A stretch of DNA of 64,000 nt from Pseudoclavibacter sp. AY1H1 (GCF_002931055.1 NZ_PSXX01000002.1:372001-436000); one strand, 5' to 3'. Positions 8,889-18,298 are shown, counted from the stretch's first letter. Numbers and translations: made by a program. Notes: a model not told the origin generated them from the sequence alone.

Positions 8889-10756
8889 CGTCGCGCTCCC
8901 CTTCCGTGTGGGTGGCCAGGGTGCTGCGGTGGCCCCGAGGGGGAACCGTCGGCGGCCGCAGAATGACTCGATGCGGTCGCTGTCGCTGTCGCTGTCGCCT
9001 CGAGCGTGACGACCCTGTCGGCTGCCAGGATGCTGGTCGGCCGGTGCGAGACCATGACCACCGTTCGCCCCTCGGCCAGCTTCGCGAGCGCACGCGTGAT
9101 GAGGCGCTCCGAGCGCAGGTCGACCTGCGCGGTCGGCTCATCGAGGAGCAGCACGCTCGCATCGCGCAGGAACGCCCGGGCGATGGCGACGCGCTGCGCC
9201 TGCCCGCCCGAGATCGAGAGACCGCTCTCGCCGACCTGCGTCGCGAGGCCGTCCGGGGACCGCTCGAGGTCTTCGCCGAGTTCCGCCGCGGCGAGGGCAG
9301 CCCACAGCTCGTCGTCGCTGGCATCGGGCTTCGCGACTCGGAGGTTGTCGGCGACGGTGCCGGTGAAGAGGAACGTGGTCTGCTCGACGACGGCGAGCGC
9401 GGCCCGCGCCGGTGAGCTGCCTGCTGGCTCTCCCCCGACGAGCACGATGCCCTCACGAGGTGCGAGGAGCCCTTGGGCCAGGGTCAGGAGCGTCGACTTG
9501 CCCGAACCGCTCGGGCCGGTGATGACGACGCGCTCCCCGGGCTCGATGCGCAGCGAGTACTCCGAGAGCACCGCCTGCCCTCGCTCGTAGCCTGCGGTGA
9601 CGCCGCGCAGCTCGAGCGCGGCCACCCCGCCTGATCCGGCGGGAGCCGGTGCCGCGCTGTCGGACACGGGCCGAGCGGCGACCGCGGCGCTCAGCTCCCG
9701 CTCAGCGTTGCGACCCGTCATGCCGATGTAGAAGAACTGGCCGACGATGTCGACGGGCCCCGTCAGCAGGGTCGAGAGCAGCACCAGGGCCGCGGCCTGA
9801 CCCGGCGTGATGGCACCGTCCCCGAGTCGCCAGACGGCAAGACCCGCCGCGCCCGTGATCATGGCGAGCGAGAAGACGGCGTCGACCGCCAGGATGAGCA
9901 CCTGGTTGCCGGCGAGCAGCCGCATGACCCGGCGCCTGTTCTGCTCACCTCGCTCGCGCAGGTCCTCACCCGTCCGCGCGGCGGCTCGGTTGAGGGTCAG
10001 GGTCGTGAGGCCTTGGATGGCGCTGAGGAAAGCCGCCGAGAGCTGACCCGCGCTGCGCCGGTACGCGCCAGTCGATGAACGGAACGCGCGCTGGACCCCG
10101 ATGATGATGAGCGGGATGAGCGGCACGAGCAGCAGCAGGAGGCCAGCGGTGAGCGGGTCGATGGCGACGGCGATGACCGCCAGCACGAGGAGCGGCGTCG
10201 TGAGCGACGCGATGATCGGCCCGAGGAATCCAGCCCGGTAGGCGGATGCCCGGTCGATCGAGGCGGTGGCCGTGCTGACGAGGGAGCCAGTGCGTTCCCG
10301 GCCGAGGGCCAGCGGCCCGACGGCGAAGAGCTGGCCGACAAGAAGCCGGCGCAGAGCACGTTCGGTCGAGTTCTTGCTGCGCTGGACCAGGACCGTCGAG
10401 ACCGCGGCGGCAGCGGCGGTCGCCACGACCAGAGCGCCCATGAGGATGACGCTGCTCGCGTTCGGCACCTCCCCCGCGAGGATGCCGTCGAGTGCTCCTC
10501 CGACGAGCAGCAGGACTCCGGCCAGGGCCAGGGCCTGCAGCCAGCCGAGTGCCAGGGGCACTGCGATCCTCGCCCTCGGGGTCGCACCGACGACGCGCGC
10601 GTCGAGCGGAACCGCGGCAGCCGGATGGCCGCCAGGGCGGCCGCCAGGGTGTCCACCGGAGTGGGCCGCGGGACGCCCTCCGGGCTTCGAGCCCGGCTGC
10701 GCGCCGGGGTGAGAGTTCTGTCGTGCTGGGGCCGACTCGGGTCGAGTCACGGGCAT
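8885..10756 (-). CDS. cydD: ABC exporter, CydD-like (permease-ATPase)
   Basis: A 623-residue half-transporter with an unusual N-terminus: residues about 12-48 are a Gly/Pro/His/Arg-rich tract (repeated GGHP and GGRP) before the first membrane segment. Six membrane segments run to about residue 345. The ATPase has Walker A GPSGSGKST, signature SISGGQAQRVAIARAFL and Walker B VLLLDEPTAQVD. It overlaps the CydC-like gene by ATGA. The start could instead be the GTG at 10750, which has a better-spaced AGGA upstream. The mature function is inferred as half of a thiol exporter. Confidence 0.75.
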   Translation of the reverse strand: MPVTRPESAPARQNSHPGAQPGSKPGGRPAAHSGGHPGGRPGGHPAAAVPLDARVVGATPRARIAVPLALGWLQALALAGVLLLVGGALDGILAGEVPNASSVILMGALVVATAAAAAVSTVLVQRSKNSTERALRRLLVGQLFAVGPLALGRERTGSLVSTATASIDRASAYRAGFLGPIIASLTTPLLVLAVIAVAIDPLTAGLLLLLVPLIPLIIIGVQRAFRSSTGAYRRSAGQLSAAFLSAIQGLTTLTLNRAAARTGEDLRERGEQNRRRVMRLLAGNQVLILAVDAVFSLAMITGAAGLAVWRLGDGAITPGQAAALVLLSTLLTGPVDIVGQFFYIGMTGRNAERELSAAVAARPVSDSAAPAPAGSGGVAALELRGVTAGYERGQAVLSEYSLRIEPGERVVITGPSGSGKSTLLTLAQGLLAPREGIVLVGGEPAGSSPARAALAVVEQTTFLFTGTVADNLRVAKPDASDDELWAALAAAELGEDLERSPDGLATQVGESGLSISGGQAQRVAIARAFLRDASVLLLDEPTAQVDLRSERLITRALAKLAEGRTVVMVSHRPTSILAADRVVTLEATATATATASSHSAAADGSPSGPPQHPGHPHGRGARR

Positions 10757-10840
10757 CCTGTCTCAGATCTCGGTACGGCGACCGCTCGGCGGTGCCAGGT
10801 TCACGTGCCCGCCGCGAGAGGGGGATCATCGCGTCGGTGA

Positions 10841-10890
10841 GACGAATGGGCTGCAGCCCGTGTCTCCACGGGGCTGCAGCCCACTTCGTC
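10841..10890 (-). terminator. Terminator hairpin downstream of sucD
   Basis: GGGCTGCAGCCC cores at both arms, extended by flanking GACGAA/TTCGTC with a one-base bulge, give a stem of about 19 bp with an 11-base loop. It lies 31 bp after the sucD stop. Confidence 0.7.
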
Positions 10891-10920
10891 GTGTGCAGAG
10901 CCGTGCTCCGCGGCTGCTCG

Positions 10921-11805
10921 CTAGAGCGCTGCGTAGACCTCGCGGAGGAGGTTGGCGGTCTCGGTGGGCGTCGTGCCGACGCGGACGCCTGCAGCCTCGA
11001 GGGCCTCCTTCTTGGCCTGCGCGGTACCAGCGGACCCGGTGACGATCGCGCCCGCGTGTCCCATGGTCTTGCCCTCAGGGGCGGTGAAGCCGGCGACGTA
11101 GCCCACGACGGGCTTGGTCACGTGCGCCTTGATGTACTCGGCGGCACGCTCTTCGGCGTCTCCGCCGATCTCGCCGATCATGACGATCGCCTTCGTGTCG
11201 GGGTCGGCCTCGAACGCCTCGAGGGCGTCGATGTGCGTCGTGCCGATGACGGGGTCGCCGCCGATGCCGATCGCGGTCGAGATGCCGAGGTCGCGGAGCT
11301 CGTACATCATCTGGTACGTGAGCGTGCCCGACTTGGAGACGAGGCCGATGGGGCCGGCGCCCGTGATGTTCGCGGGCGTGATGCCGGCGAGCGACTTCTC
11401 CGGGGAGATGATGCCTGGGCAGTTCGGGCCGATGAGGCGCGTCTTGCCGACGCTCTGCGCGTGCGACCAGGCTTCGGAGGAGTCCTTGACCGGGATGCCC
11501 TCGGTGATCGCGACGGCAAGCGGGATCTCGGCGTCGATGGCTTCGATGATGGCGTCCTTGGCGAAGGCCGGCGGCACGAAGATGACGGTGACGTTCGCGC
11601 CGGTGGCCTCGATGGCCTCCTTCACGGTGCCGAAGATCGGGAGTTCCTTGCCCGCGAGCTCGAGCGTCTGCCCGGCCTTGCGGGGGTTGGTGCCTCCGAC
11701 GATGTTGGAGCCGGCCTCGAGCATGCGCGTGGCGTGCTTCGAGCCCTCAGAGCCGGTGATGCCCTGAACGATGATCTTGGAGTTCTCGTCGAGGAAGATC
11801 GACAT
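10921..11805 (-). CDS. sucD: Succinyl-CoA synthetase (ligase) alpha subunit
   Basis: A 294-residue alpha subunit, close to the usual ~290. It binds CoA through the N-terminal Rossmann-like domain ([21 protein letters not shown]) and carries the phosphohistidine near [18 protein letters not shown]. With SucC it interconverts succinyl-CoA and succinate with nucleotide phosphorylation in the TCA cycle. It follows sucC by 32 bp and is followed by a strong hairpin, so sucC-sucD is a two-gene operon. Confidence 0.97.
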   Translation of the reverse strand: MSIFLDENSKIIVQGITGSEGSKHATRMLEAGSNIVGGTNPRKAGQTLELAGKELPIFGTVKEAIEATGANVTVIFVPPAFAKDAIIEAIDAEIPLAVAITEGIPVKDSSEAWSHAQSVGKTRLIGPNCPGIISPEKSLAGITPANITGAGPIGLVSKSGTLTYQMMYELRDLGISTAIGIGGDPVIGTTHIDALEAFEADPDTKAIVMIGEIGGDAEERAAEYIKAHVTKPVVGYVAGFTAPEGKTMGHAGAIVTGSAGTAQAKKEALEAAGVRVGTTPTETANLLREVYAAL

Positions 11806-11837
11806 TGTTGTTCCTTCTCTGCTTTTCTTCGGGCGAC

Positions 11838-13007
11838 TCAGGCGCGGGCGGCGAGTTCGGCGGCCTTGTCGGCTGCCTCGTCCATGGTGGCGACGACGGT
11901 CACGAGGGGGTGGTTCGCCTCGGCGAGGATGCGACGACCCTCTTCGACGTTGTTGCCGTCGATGCGGACGACGATCTGCTTCGTGGCCGAGTCGCCGAGC
12001 GTGTTGAGCGCGCCCACGATGCCGTTGGCGACGGCGTCGCAGGAGGTGATGCCGCCGAAGACGTTCACGAAGACCGACTTGACCTGCTCGTCGCCGAGGA
12101 TGACGTCGAGACCAGCGGCCATGACCTCGGCGGATGCTCCGCCTCCGATGTCGAGGAAGTTGGCGGGCTTCTGTCCGCCGTGCTTCTCGCCTGCGCCGGC
12201 GACGACGTCGAGCGTCGACATGACGAGGCCAGCGCCGTTTCCGATGATGCCGACGGAGCCGTCGAGCTTCACGTAGTTGAGGTCGTGGGCCTTCGCCTTG
12301 ACCTCGAGCGGGTCGAGTCCGCCTGCTGCCTCGGCGAGCGCGACGTGGTCGGCGTGACGGAACTCGGCGTTCTCGTCGATCGTGACCTTGCCGTCGAGAG
12401 CGACGATGTCGCCGCCCTTGGTGAGGACAAGCGGGTTGACCTCGACGAGCGTCGCGTCTTCCTGGTTGTACACCTCGTAGAGCTTGACGAAGACGTCAGC
12501 GACCTTGGCGACGAGCTCTTCCGGGAAGTTCGCGGCGCGCGCGATCTCCTCGGCCTTGGCTGCGTCGATGCCGCGGATCGGGTCGACGGCCACGCGAGCG
12601 AGCGCCTCTGGCTTCTCGACGGCGAGCTGCTCGATCTCCATGCCACCCTCGACGCTCGCCATGGCGAGGTACGAGCGGTTGGCGCGGTCGAGGAGCACGG
12701 AGAAGTAGAACTCCTGGTCGATGTCCGCGCCCTGCGCGATCATGACCTTCTCGACGATGTGGCCCTTGATGTCGAGGCCCAGGATGGCCTCGGCTGCGGT
12801 GAACGCCTCGTCGGGGGTCTTGGCGAGCTTGACGCCGCCAGCCTTGCCGCGGCCTCCGACCTTGACCTGTGCCTTGACGACGGTGACGCCGCCGATCTTC
12901 TCGGCTGCGGCCTTCGCCTCCTCGGGCGTGTAGGCCACGAGTCCCTGGAGAACTGGAACACCGTGGGCGTCGAATACATCTCGCGCCTGGTACTCAAAGA
13001 GATCCAC
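11838..13007 (-). CDS. sucC: Succinyl-CoA synthetase (ligase) beta subunit
   Basis: A 389-residue ATP-grasp subunit, full length. It starts [19 protein letters not shown] (GTG start) and contains [20 protein letters not shown] in the nucleotide-binding domain and [20 protein letters not shown] in the C-terminal CoA-ligase domain. It is the first gene of the sucCD operon. The upstream 165 bp hold no gene and include two copies of GAAGGCTCG (in the gene's sense) about 20 bp apart. Confidence 0.97.
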   Translation of the reverse strand: MDLFEYQARDVFDAHGVPVLQGLVAYTPEEAKAAAEKIGGVTVVKAQVKVGGRGKAGGVKLAKTPDEAFTAAEAILGLDIKGHIVEKVMIAQGADIDQEFYFSVLLDRANRSYLAMASVEGGMEIEQLAVEKPEALARVAVDPIRGIDAAKAEEIARAANFPEELVAKVADVFVKLYEVYNQEDATLVEVNPLVLTKGGDIVALDGKVTIDENAEFRHADHVALAEAAGGLDPLEVKAKAHDLNYVKLDGSVGIIGNGAGLVMSTLDVVAGAGEKHGGQKPANFLDIGGGASAEVMAAGLDVILGDEQVKSVFVNVFGGITSCDAVANGIVGALNTLGDSATKQIVVRIDGNNVEEGRRILAEANHPLVTVVATMDEAADKAAELAARA

Positions 13008-13172
13008 GTTTCATCCCATCCGCGACGCGTCGTCGCGTTCGTTCGCCCGAGCCTTCGGATTCTCGCGCTCGAGCCTTCAGAATTTGCAGAGCGGACCGCA
13101 TCGCCGGCAGGCAGTGTGTGCCCGCCGCCCGGCAAAACACGTCCGTCGTCCAGCCTAGTGCCAGCGGGGGCC

Positions 13173-15632
13173 TCAGTTGCCCAGCTTCTCGATCGGAGCG
13201 AGTTTCACGAGCAGCTTCTTGCGGCCGGCGCTGTCGAAGTCGACTTCAGCGATTCGCTTCGCCTCGCTGCCGAGGATCGCGCGCACGGTGCCCTCACCGA
13301 AGTCGACATGCGTGATGCGGTCGCCGGCGACGAGCTCCATGCCGCTGTTGTCGCGCATCTGTCCGGTGACCTCGTTGATCCACTTCTGCTTCGGCTTGGC
13401 CTTCGGGGCGGTCTCGCGACCCGCGTCGGAGTCGCGGAAGCGCACGGCGCTGGAGAAGCCCGCACTGCCGGCGTCGGCGGCGCTGCGCCCGTAGCCGCCC
13501 GCGGTCCCGTACCCCTCGCTGCCGAGCGGCTTGCGAGCGGAGGCCACCGATCGCTGCTCGAAGCCGCCCCTGCCTGCGGCGGATCCCGGCGAGACCCTCC
13601 ATTCGATGAGCTCGGACGGAATCTCCTGGAGGTAGCGGCTCGGCAGCGCGGCTGCCGTCTCACCGAACTGCGAGCGCATCATGGCGAGGGAGAGGTGCAG
13701 GCGCTTGCGCGCACGCGTGATGCCGACGTAGAAGAGGCGTCGCTCCTCAGCCGGACCGCCTGGCTCGTCTGCGGCGATGCGGTGGGGCAGCAGCTCCTCC
13801 TCGACTCCCGTGATGAAGACCGAGTCGTACTCGAGCCCCTTCGCGGTGTGGAGCGTCATGAGCACGACGGCCCCGGACTCGTCGATGAGGTCGTCGGCGG
13901 CTGCGACGAGGGCGACGTCGGTGAGGAAGTCGATGACGGAGCCGCCCGCGTTGTTCTTGTCGAACTCGGCGGCCACCGAGATGAGCTCCTCGACGTTCTC
14001 GGCGCGGGCCTCGTCTTGAGGGTTGCCGGTCTGCAGGAGCTTCTCGAGGTAGCCGGTGCCCTTGACGATGGTCTTCAGCGTCTGGCTCACCGTCTTGCGT
14101 CCGGTCGGCGCGTCGATGTCGAGGCCGGCGGTCGCGTCGTCGAGCAGCTTGGCGAGCTGCGCGATGGCACCCGTGACCTTCGGCCCGAGCCCGAGCTCGC
14201 CCGCGCGGCGCATGGCGTCGCGGAACGTGATGTCGTACCGGTTCGCGAAGTCCCAGATCGCGGTCTCCGTCGCCGGTCCGATCGACCGCTTCGGGGAGTT
14301 CAGGATGCGCCTCGTCGACATCTCGTCGGCCGGGTTGACGAGGGCCGTGAGGTACGCGATGAGGTCCTTGATCTCGGCGCGCTCGTAGAACTTCGTGCCG
14401 CCGACGAGGCGGTAGGGCACGGCGGAGCGGATGAAGATCTCCTCGAGCGCGCGCGTCTGCGCGTTGGTGCGGTAGAAGACGGCCATGTCGTTGTAGCTCT
14501 GGCCGGCGTCGCGGAGCTTGTGGATCTCATCCGCGACGAACTGCGCCTCGTCGTGGGCGGAGAAGCCAGTGAAGCCGACGATCTTCGCCCCCTCGCCTCC
14601 GTCGGACCACAGCTTCTTGTCGACGCGGTCGAAGTTGTTGCGGATGACCGCGTTGGCGGCCGAGAGGATGTTCTGCGTGGAGCGGTAGTTCTGCTCGAGG
14701 AGCACCACCTTCGCGTCGGAGAAGTCGCGCTCGAACTCGCTGATGTTGCGGATGTCCGCGCCGCGGAAGGCGTAGATCGACTGGTCGGAGTCGCCGACGA
14801 CCGTGAGCGAGGCCCCAGGGATGCCGCCGTTCGCGTCGAGTTCCATGCGGGTGTCGTGCGGCACGTGCTGCGGCTCCACCGAGCGCGTGAGCTCACGGAT
14901 GAGCGAGTACTGGGCGTGGTTCGTGTCCTGGTACTCGTCGACCAGCACGTGGCGGAACCGGCGCTGGTACTGGGCCGCGACGTCGGGGAAGGCGCGGAGC
15001 ATCCACACCGTCTGCGAGATGAGGTCGTCGAAGTCGAAGGCGTTGGCGCGACGCAGCGACTGGGTGTACTGCCGGTAGATGTCGAGGAACATCGCGTCGC
15101 GTGGGTCGCTCATGTTGGCTTGGCGGGCGAAGCCGTCGACATCGGTGAGCTCGTTCTTCAGCTTCGAGATGCGCGACTGCACGCTCGACACGGTGAAGCC
15201 GAGCACGTCGGCCTCGAGGGCCTTCACGATGCGCTTGATGAGGGCCTTCGAGTCGGCCGAGTCGTAGATCGTGAAGCTCGTCGTGAAGCCGAACTTGTCG
15301 GCCTCCCGGCGCAGGATGCGCACGCAGGCCGAGTGGAACGTGGAGATCCACATGCCATCCGCCGCACCTCCTACGATGTGCTGGATTCGCTCGCGCATCT
15401 CGGCGGCGGCCTTGTTGGTGAAGGTGATCGCGAGGATCTGGCTCGGCCAGGCCTCACGGGAGGCGATGAGACCGGCGATGCGGTGGGTGAGCACCCGCGT
15501 CTTGCCGGAGCCCGCGCCCGCCACGATGAGCAGCGCGGGGCCGCGATAGGTGACGGCTTCCTTCTGTTGCGGATTGAGTCCGTCGAGGAGGTCGTTTTCA
15601 GAGGGATCGAAGACAGGTGGCAGTAGCGTCAT
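13173..15632 (-). CDS. pcrA: ATP-dependent DNA helicase PcrA/UvrD
   Basis: An 819-residue superfamily 1A helicase. Motif I is AGAGSGKTRVLTHRIA near residue 35, Ia is ITFTNKAAAEMRERI, motif II is VDEYQDTNHAQY, motif III is VGDSDQSIYAFRGAD, motif IV is LEQNYRSTQNIL, and motif VI is LFYVGITRARKRL. The last ~65 residues form the Tudor-like domain of actinobacterial and Bacillus PcrA (HVDFGEGTVRAILG). It unwinds DNA in repair and displaces proteins from DNA. I chose the ATG at 15632 (MTLLPPVFDPSENDLL); a longer open frame upstream is not convincing. A TACAAT hexamer 9 bases upstream suggests a leaderless or nearly leaderless message. Confidence 0.96.
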   Translation of the reverse strand: MTLLPPVFDPSENDLLDGLNPQQKEAVTYRGPALLIVAGAGSGKTRVLTHRIAGLIASREAWPSQILAITFTNKAAAEMRERIQHIVGGAADGMWISTFHSACVRILRREADKFGFTTSFTIYDSADSKALIKRIVKALEADVLGFTVSSVQSRISKLKNELTDVDGFARQANMSDPRDAMFLDIYRQYTQSLRRANAFDFDDLISQTVWMLRAFPDVAAQYQRRFRHVLVDEYQDTNHAQYSLIRELTRSVEPQHVPHDTRMELDANGGIPGASLTVVGDSDQSIYAFRGADIRNISEFERDFSDAKVVLLEQNYRSTQNILSAANAVIRNNFDRVDKKLWSDGGEGAKIVGFTGFSAHDEAQFVADEIHKLRDAGQSYNDMAVFYRTNAQTRALEEIFIRSAVPYRLVGGTKFYERAEIKDLIAYLTALVNPADEMSTRRILNSPKRSIGPATETAIWDFANRYDITFRDAMRRAGELGLGPKVTGAIAQLAKLLDDATAGLDIDAPTGRKTVSQTLKTIVKGTGYLEKLLQTGNPQDEARAENVEELISVAAEFDKNNAGGSVIDFLTDVALVAAADDLIDESGAVVLMTLHTAKGLEYDSVFITGVEEELLPHRIAADEPGGPAEERRLFYVGITRARKRLHLSLAMMRSQFGETAAALPSRYLQEIPSELIEWRVSPGSAAGRGGFEQRSVASARKPLGSEGYGTAGGYGRSAADAGSAGFSSAVRFRDSDAGRETAPKAKPKQKWINEVTGQMRDNSGMELVAGDRITHVDFGEGTVRAILGSEAKRIAEVDFDSAGRKKLLVKLAPIEKLGN

Positions 15633-15641
15633 GACTCGTTG

Positions 15642-15647
15642 ATTGTA
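15642..15647 (-). promoter_or_regulatory. Candidate -10 (TACAAT) for pcrA
   Basis: TACAAT in the gene's sense, 9 bases before the pcrA ATG. It is the best match to a consensus -10 in this group. Confidence 0.5.
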
Positions 15648-15690
15648 GGTGCGGCCACCGACATCGCGGAGGCCGCGGAAGGGAATCACC

Positions 15691-16647
15691 TTGACCACGC
15701 AGCTCTCCCCCGCCCGTCGCGCGCTCGGCGGGACGCTCTCCGTCTCTCCCGTCGCCCTCGGCGGCAACGTCTTCGGCTGGACGGCCGACCGCGACGAGTC
15801 GTTCGCGATCCTGGACGCCTACGTCGAGGCCGGCGGCAACTTCATCGATACCGCCGACGTCTACTCTGCCTGGGTTCCTGGCAACTCAGGCGCGGAATCC
15901 GAGACCATCATCGGCGAGTGGCTCCGCTCGCGCGGTCGCCCGGAGGATCTTGTCATCGCGACCAAGGTCGCGCAGTTCGCGAAGCGGCCGGGTCTCAGCG
16001 CCGACAACGTTCGCGCTGCCGTGGACGACAGCCTCGAGCGCCTCGGTGTCGAGCGGATCGACCTCTACTACGCGCACCGCGACGACCCGGAGACGCCCAT
16101 CGCCGAGACCGCCGCCGTGTTCTCCGAGCTTGTCGACGCCGGCAAGATCACGGCCATCGGCGTCTCGAACTACTCGCCGCCTCGGCTGCGCGAGTGGCTC
16201 GCGGCGGTCGAGAGCGGTCGCCTGCACCAGCCGACGGCCCTGCAGCCCGAGTACAACCTCCTCGAGCGCGACATCGAAGGCGAGCTGCTGCCGCTGGCCC
16301 GCGAGGCCGGCATCGGCGTCGTCCCGTACTTCGCGCTGGCGCACGGCTTCCTGACCGGCAAGTACCGCAGGGACGTCGAGGTCGAGTCGGCCCGCGCGAG
16401 CTCCGTCGAGCAGTACCGGAACGACCACGGCTACGCGATCGCGGATGCGGTCGCCACCATCGCGAAGAGCCACGACACCCAGCCGGGCACCGTGGCGCTC
16501 GCGTGGCTCGCCGCTCAGCCCGGCGTCGTGGCGCCGATCGCAAGCGCGCGCACGGCCGCGCAGCTGCCGCTCATCACGGACGCCTTCACGCTCAAGCTCA
16601 GCGACGACGAGCTGAAGACGCTCGACAGGGTCTCCGCGAAGGCCTGA
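15691..16647 (+). CDS. Aldo/keto reductase
   Basis: A 318-residue TIM-barrel oxidoreductase using NADPH to reduce a carbonyl substrate that cannot be named. The pattern VALGGNVFGWTAD, the Asp/Tyr pair in FIDTADVYSAW (catalytic Asp and Tyr), the Lys in IATKVAQF and the His in DLYYAHRDD give the complete Asp-Tyr-Lys-His tetrad. The start is a TTG at 15691 preceded by a good GGAAGGGAA ribosome site; a GTG at 15649 is a less likely alternative. It is divergent from pcrA and convergent with the glycerophosphodiesterase gene. Confidence 0.9.
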   Translation: MTTQLSPARRALGGTLSVSPVALGGNVFGWTADRDESFAILDAYVEAGGNFIDTADVYSAWVPGNSGAESETIIGEWLRSRGRPEDLVIATKVAQFAKRPGLSADNVRAAVDDSLERLGVERIDLYYAHRDDPETPIAETAAVFSELVDAGKITAIGVSNYSPPRLREWLAAVESGRLHQPTALQPEYNLLERDIEGELLPLAREAGIGVVPYFALAHGFLTGKYRRDVEVESARASSVEQYRNDHGYAIADAVATIAKSHDTQPGTVALAWLAAQPGVVAPIASARTAAQLPLITDAFTLKLSDDELKTLDRVSAKA

Positions 16648-16666
16648 CTCCCGACCCGAGCGCCAG

Positions 16667-16722
16667 AGAGGTGCGAGAGATGCAGGCTCCCCGCACCGGG
16701 AGCCTGCATCTCTCGCACCTCT
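16667..16722. terminator. Bidirectional terminator with a 25-bp perfect stem
   Basis: Arms 16667-16691 and 16698-16722 are exact reverse complements with a 6-base loop. It lies between the convergent aldo/keto reductase and phosphodiesterase genes. Confidence 0.85.
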
Positions 16723-16762
16723 GTCGTCTGGCACCTCTGTCGCCTGGCGCTTCTCTCGTCTG
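16715..16762. repeat. Three tandem 16-bp repeats
   Basis: Units at 16715-16730, 16731-16746 and 16747-16762 follow GCACCTCTGTCGTCTG. The second differs at one base and the third at three. The first unit overlaps the right arm of the terminator hairpin. Confidence 0.75.
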
Positions 16763-16769
16763 GGCTGCC

Positions 16770-17795
16770 TCACCGAGTCGGGTGGAGTTCGTCGATCAGC
16801 GCCCGGACACGACCGGGCGCATCCGCGAAGACCCCGTCGACGCCGGTCCGCAGGATGCCGCGCCAGTAGGCCTCCGGTCTGCCCGCGAGCGCGGGAGGCA
16901 GGAAGTGGTCCTCTGGCCGCAGCGTCCACGTGAACACCCGCAGGTCCCTCGCGTGGGCGCGGCCGACCAGGCTCAGCCCCGCTTCCGGATGCACCGCGCC
17001 TGCCTCATCCGCGATCCCGAGCAGCAGGTGGCTTGGGCTGATGCCGTCCGCCCACTCCGCGACCGCATCCAGCCCCCGGTCGGTGAGATCGCTCGCGTAG
17101 TCGAGAGCCACAGCGCCGTCTCGGACCCGCCGGTCGTCGGGAACCCCCTCGCTGTCGATGAGATAGACGAGGGATGCCCCCTCGGCCACGCCGCGTCGCC
17201 GCACCTCGCGCAGCACCTCCCCTTCGAAGCTCTCGAGCACGAGGGCGTCGAGCACGGGCGAGCCCCAGAGACCGGCGAGCTCCCTGTCGAGGAGCTCGAC
17301 GAGGTCGAAGCCGAGCGCACGGAACCAGCTCGCGTGCTTGAGCTCGATCACGAGGCGAGGCCGCTGGCCCGCGTTCGTCCGCCGCTCGGCGAGGAGCTCG
17401 ACGAGCTCGCGGAGCCGGAGCATCGGCAGCTGCCCGTCGAACGCGGTGTTCGCAGGGCGGAGGCCCGGGATTCGCTCCACAGCGTTCAGCGTGCGCAGCT
17501 GCTCCCACGTGTAGTCGTGGGCGAACCAGTCGGTGACCGTGCCGTCCGGCGTCCACGCTCGCCGAGCGGGGCCGAACTCGGCGGCTCTCGCCCCGATGTC
17601 GGTGCTCTCGCCGAGCAGGGGCTCATGCCGCACGAGGAGCACCCCGTCGCGGGTCGGGACCACATCCGGCTCCAGCGCGTCGGCCCCCTGCCGCAGGGCC
17701 AGGAGGTAGCCGTCGATGGTGTGCTCAGGGAGATGGGCTGGAGCCCCTCTGTGGCCGATGAGGAGAGGCGAGGTCTGGTGAATGGGCGCGTTCAC
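16770..17795 (-). CDS. Glycerophosphodiester phosphodiesterase family protein
   Basis: A 341-residue GDPD-type TIM barrel. LLIGHRGAPAHLPEHTI provides the first catalytic His and the downstream Glu, and ALEPDVVPTRDGVLLVRHEP provides the metal-binding Glu-Asp and the second His. Enzymes of this family hydrolyse glycerophosphodiesters to glycerol-3-phosphate and an alcohol. No signal peptide is seen, so it should be cytoplasmic. The GTG start at 17795 is 6 bases after CATACT and has no ribosome site, so it is probably leaderless. Only 38 bp separate it from the divergent DUF3054 gene. Confidence 0.9.
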   Translation of the reverse strand: MNAPIHQTSPLLIGHRGAPAHLPEHTIDGYLLALRQGADALEPDVVPTRDGVLLVRHEPLLGESTDIGARAAEFGPARRAWTPDGTVTDWFAHDYTWEQLRTLNAVERIPGLRPANTAFDGQLPMLRLRELVELLAERRTNAGQRPRLVIELKHASWFRALGFDLVELLDRELAGLWGSPVLDALVLESFEGEVLREVRRRGVAEGASLVYLIDSEGVPDDRRVRDGAVALDYASDLTDRGLDAVAEWADGISPSHLLLGIADEAGAVHPEAGLSLVGRAHARDLRVFTWTLRPEDHFLPPALAGRPEAYWRGILRTGVDGVFADAPGRVRALIDELHPTR

Positions 17796-17801
17796 GCGCG
17801 C

Positions 17802-17807
17802 AGTATG
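17802..17807 (-). promoter_or_regulatory. Candidate -10 for the leaderless phosphodiesterase gene
   Basis: CATACT in the gene's sense, 6 bases before its GTG start. Confidence 0.4.
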
Positions 17808-17820
17808 TCGTACCCCGGCG

Positions 17821-17826
17821 TACCGT
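17821..17826 (+). promoter_or_regulatory. Candidate -10 for the leaderless DUF3054 gene
   Basis: TACCGT ends 7 bases before the ATG at 17834. Confidence 0.4.
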
Positions 17827-17833
17827 TGGTGTC

Positions 17834-18253
17834 ATGCGGCGTACACGTTCGATCTATCGCGCTGGCGGCGGCTACGCGCTCCCACTCATCGTGGATCTCC
17901 TGCTCGTCGTGGTCTTCGCGGTCATCGGGCGCATGAGTCACTCCGAGGGGCTGTCCCTGGCCGGCATCGTGACCACGGGCTGGCCGTTCGTGCTCGCGCT
18001 CCTGGTCGGCTGGGTGCTCGTGACGCTGTTCAGGTGGAGGCCGTGGCGTCCGCTCCCGTCTGGAGCGTTCATCTGGGTCGTCACCGTCGGTGGCGGCATG
18101 CTGCTTCGCCTCCTCGTCGGAGACACGGCGGAGACGGCGTTCGTCGTGGTCGCATCGATCGTGCTCGGCGCGTTCCTGCTGCTCCCGCGCATCCTCCTCG
18201 GCACGGGTCGGGATGCAGGTGCGAGCGCACCTCGCTCGCCGAGTGTCCGCTGA
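17834..18253 (+). CDS. DUF3054 membrane protein
   Basis: A 139-residue integral membrane protein with four hydrophobic segments (about 17-34, 45-63, 79-95 and 104-122). The first contains LIVDLLLVVVFAVIGRMSH, typical of DUF3054, a family common in actinobacteria and haloarchaea with no established role. The motif GWPFVLALLVGW and the Arg/Trp cluster FRWRPWRPLPSG between segments 2 and 3 fit the family. It is divergent from the phosphodiesterase gene and about 110 bp upstream of the Bax-inhibitor-like gene. Confidence 0.85.
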   Translation: MRRTRSIYRAGGGYALPLIVDLLLVVVFAVIGRMSHSEGLSLAGIVTTGWPFVLALLVGWVLVTLFRWRPWRPLPSGAFIWVVTVGGGMLLRLLVGDTAETAFVVVASIVLGAFLLLPRILLGTGRDAGASAPRSPSVR

Positions 18254-18292
18254 CGGCGCACAGCTCCAGGCTGGATTCACGAACTCTTTCGC

Positions 18293-18298
18293 TAGAAT
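18293..18298 (+). promoter_or_regulatory. Candidate -10 (TAGAAT) for the Bax-inhibitor-1 gene
   Basis: TAGAAT about 63 bases before the ATG at 18362. If used, the gene has a leader of roughly 55 nt, unlike its leaderless neighbours. No clear -35. Confidence 0.3.

Noticed and set aside
11805-15626. Plus-strand open frame of 1273 codons opposite sucC and pcrA
   Set aside because: It is antisense to two clear genes and its translation is Arg/Asp/Glu/Val-rich with no recognisable domain, as expected from high GC in the third codon position.
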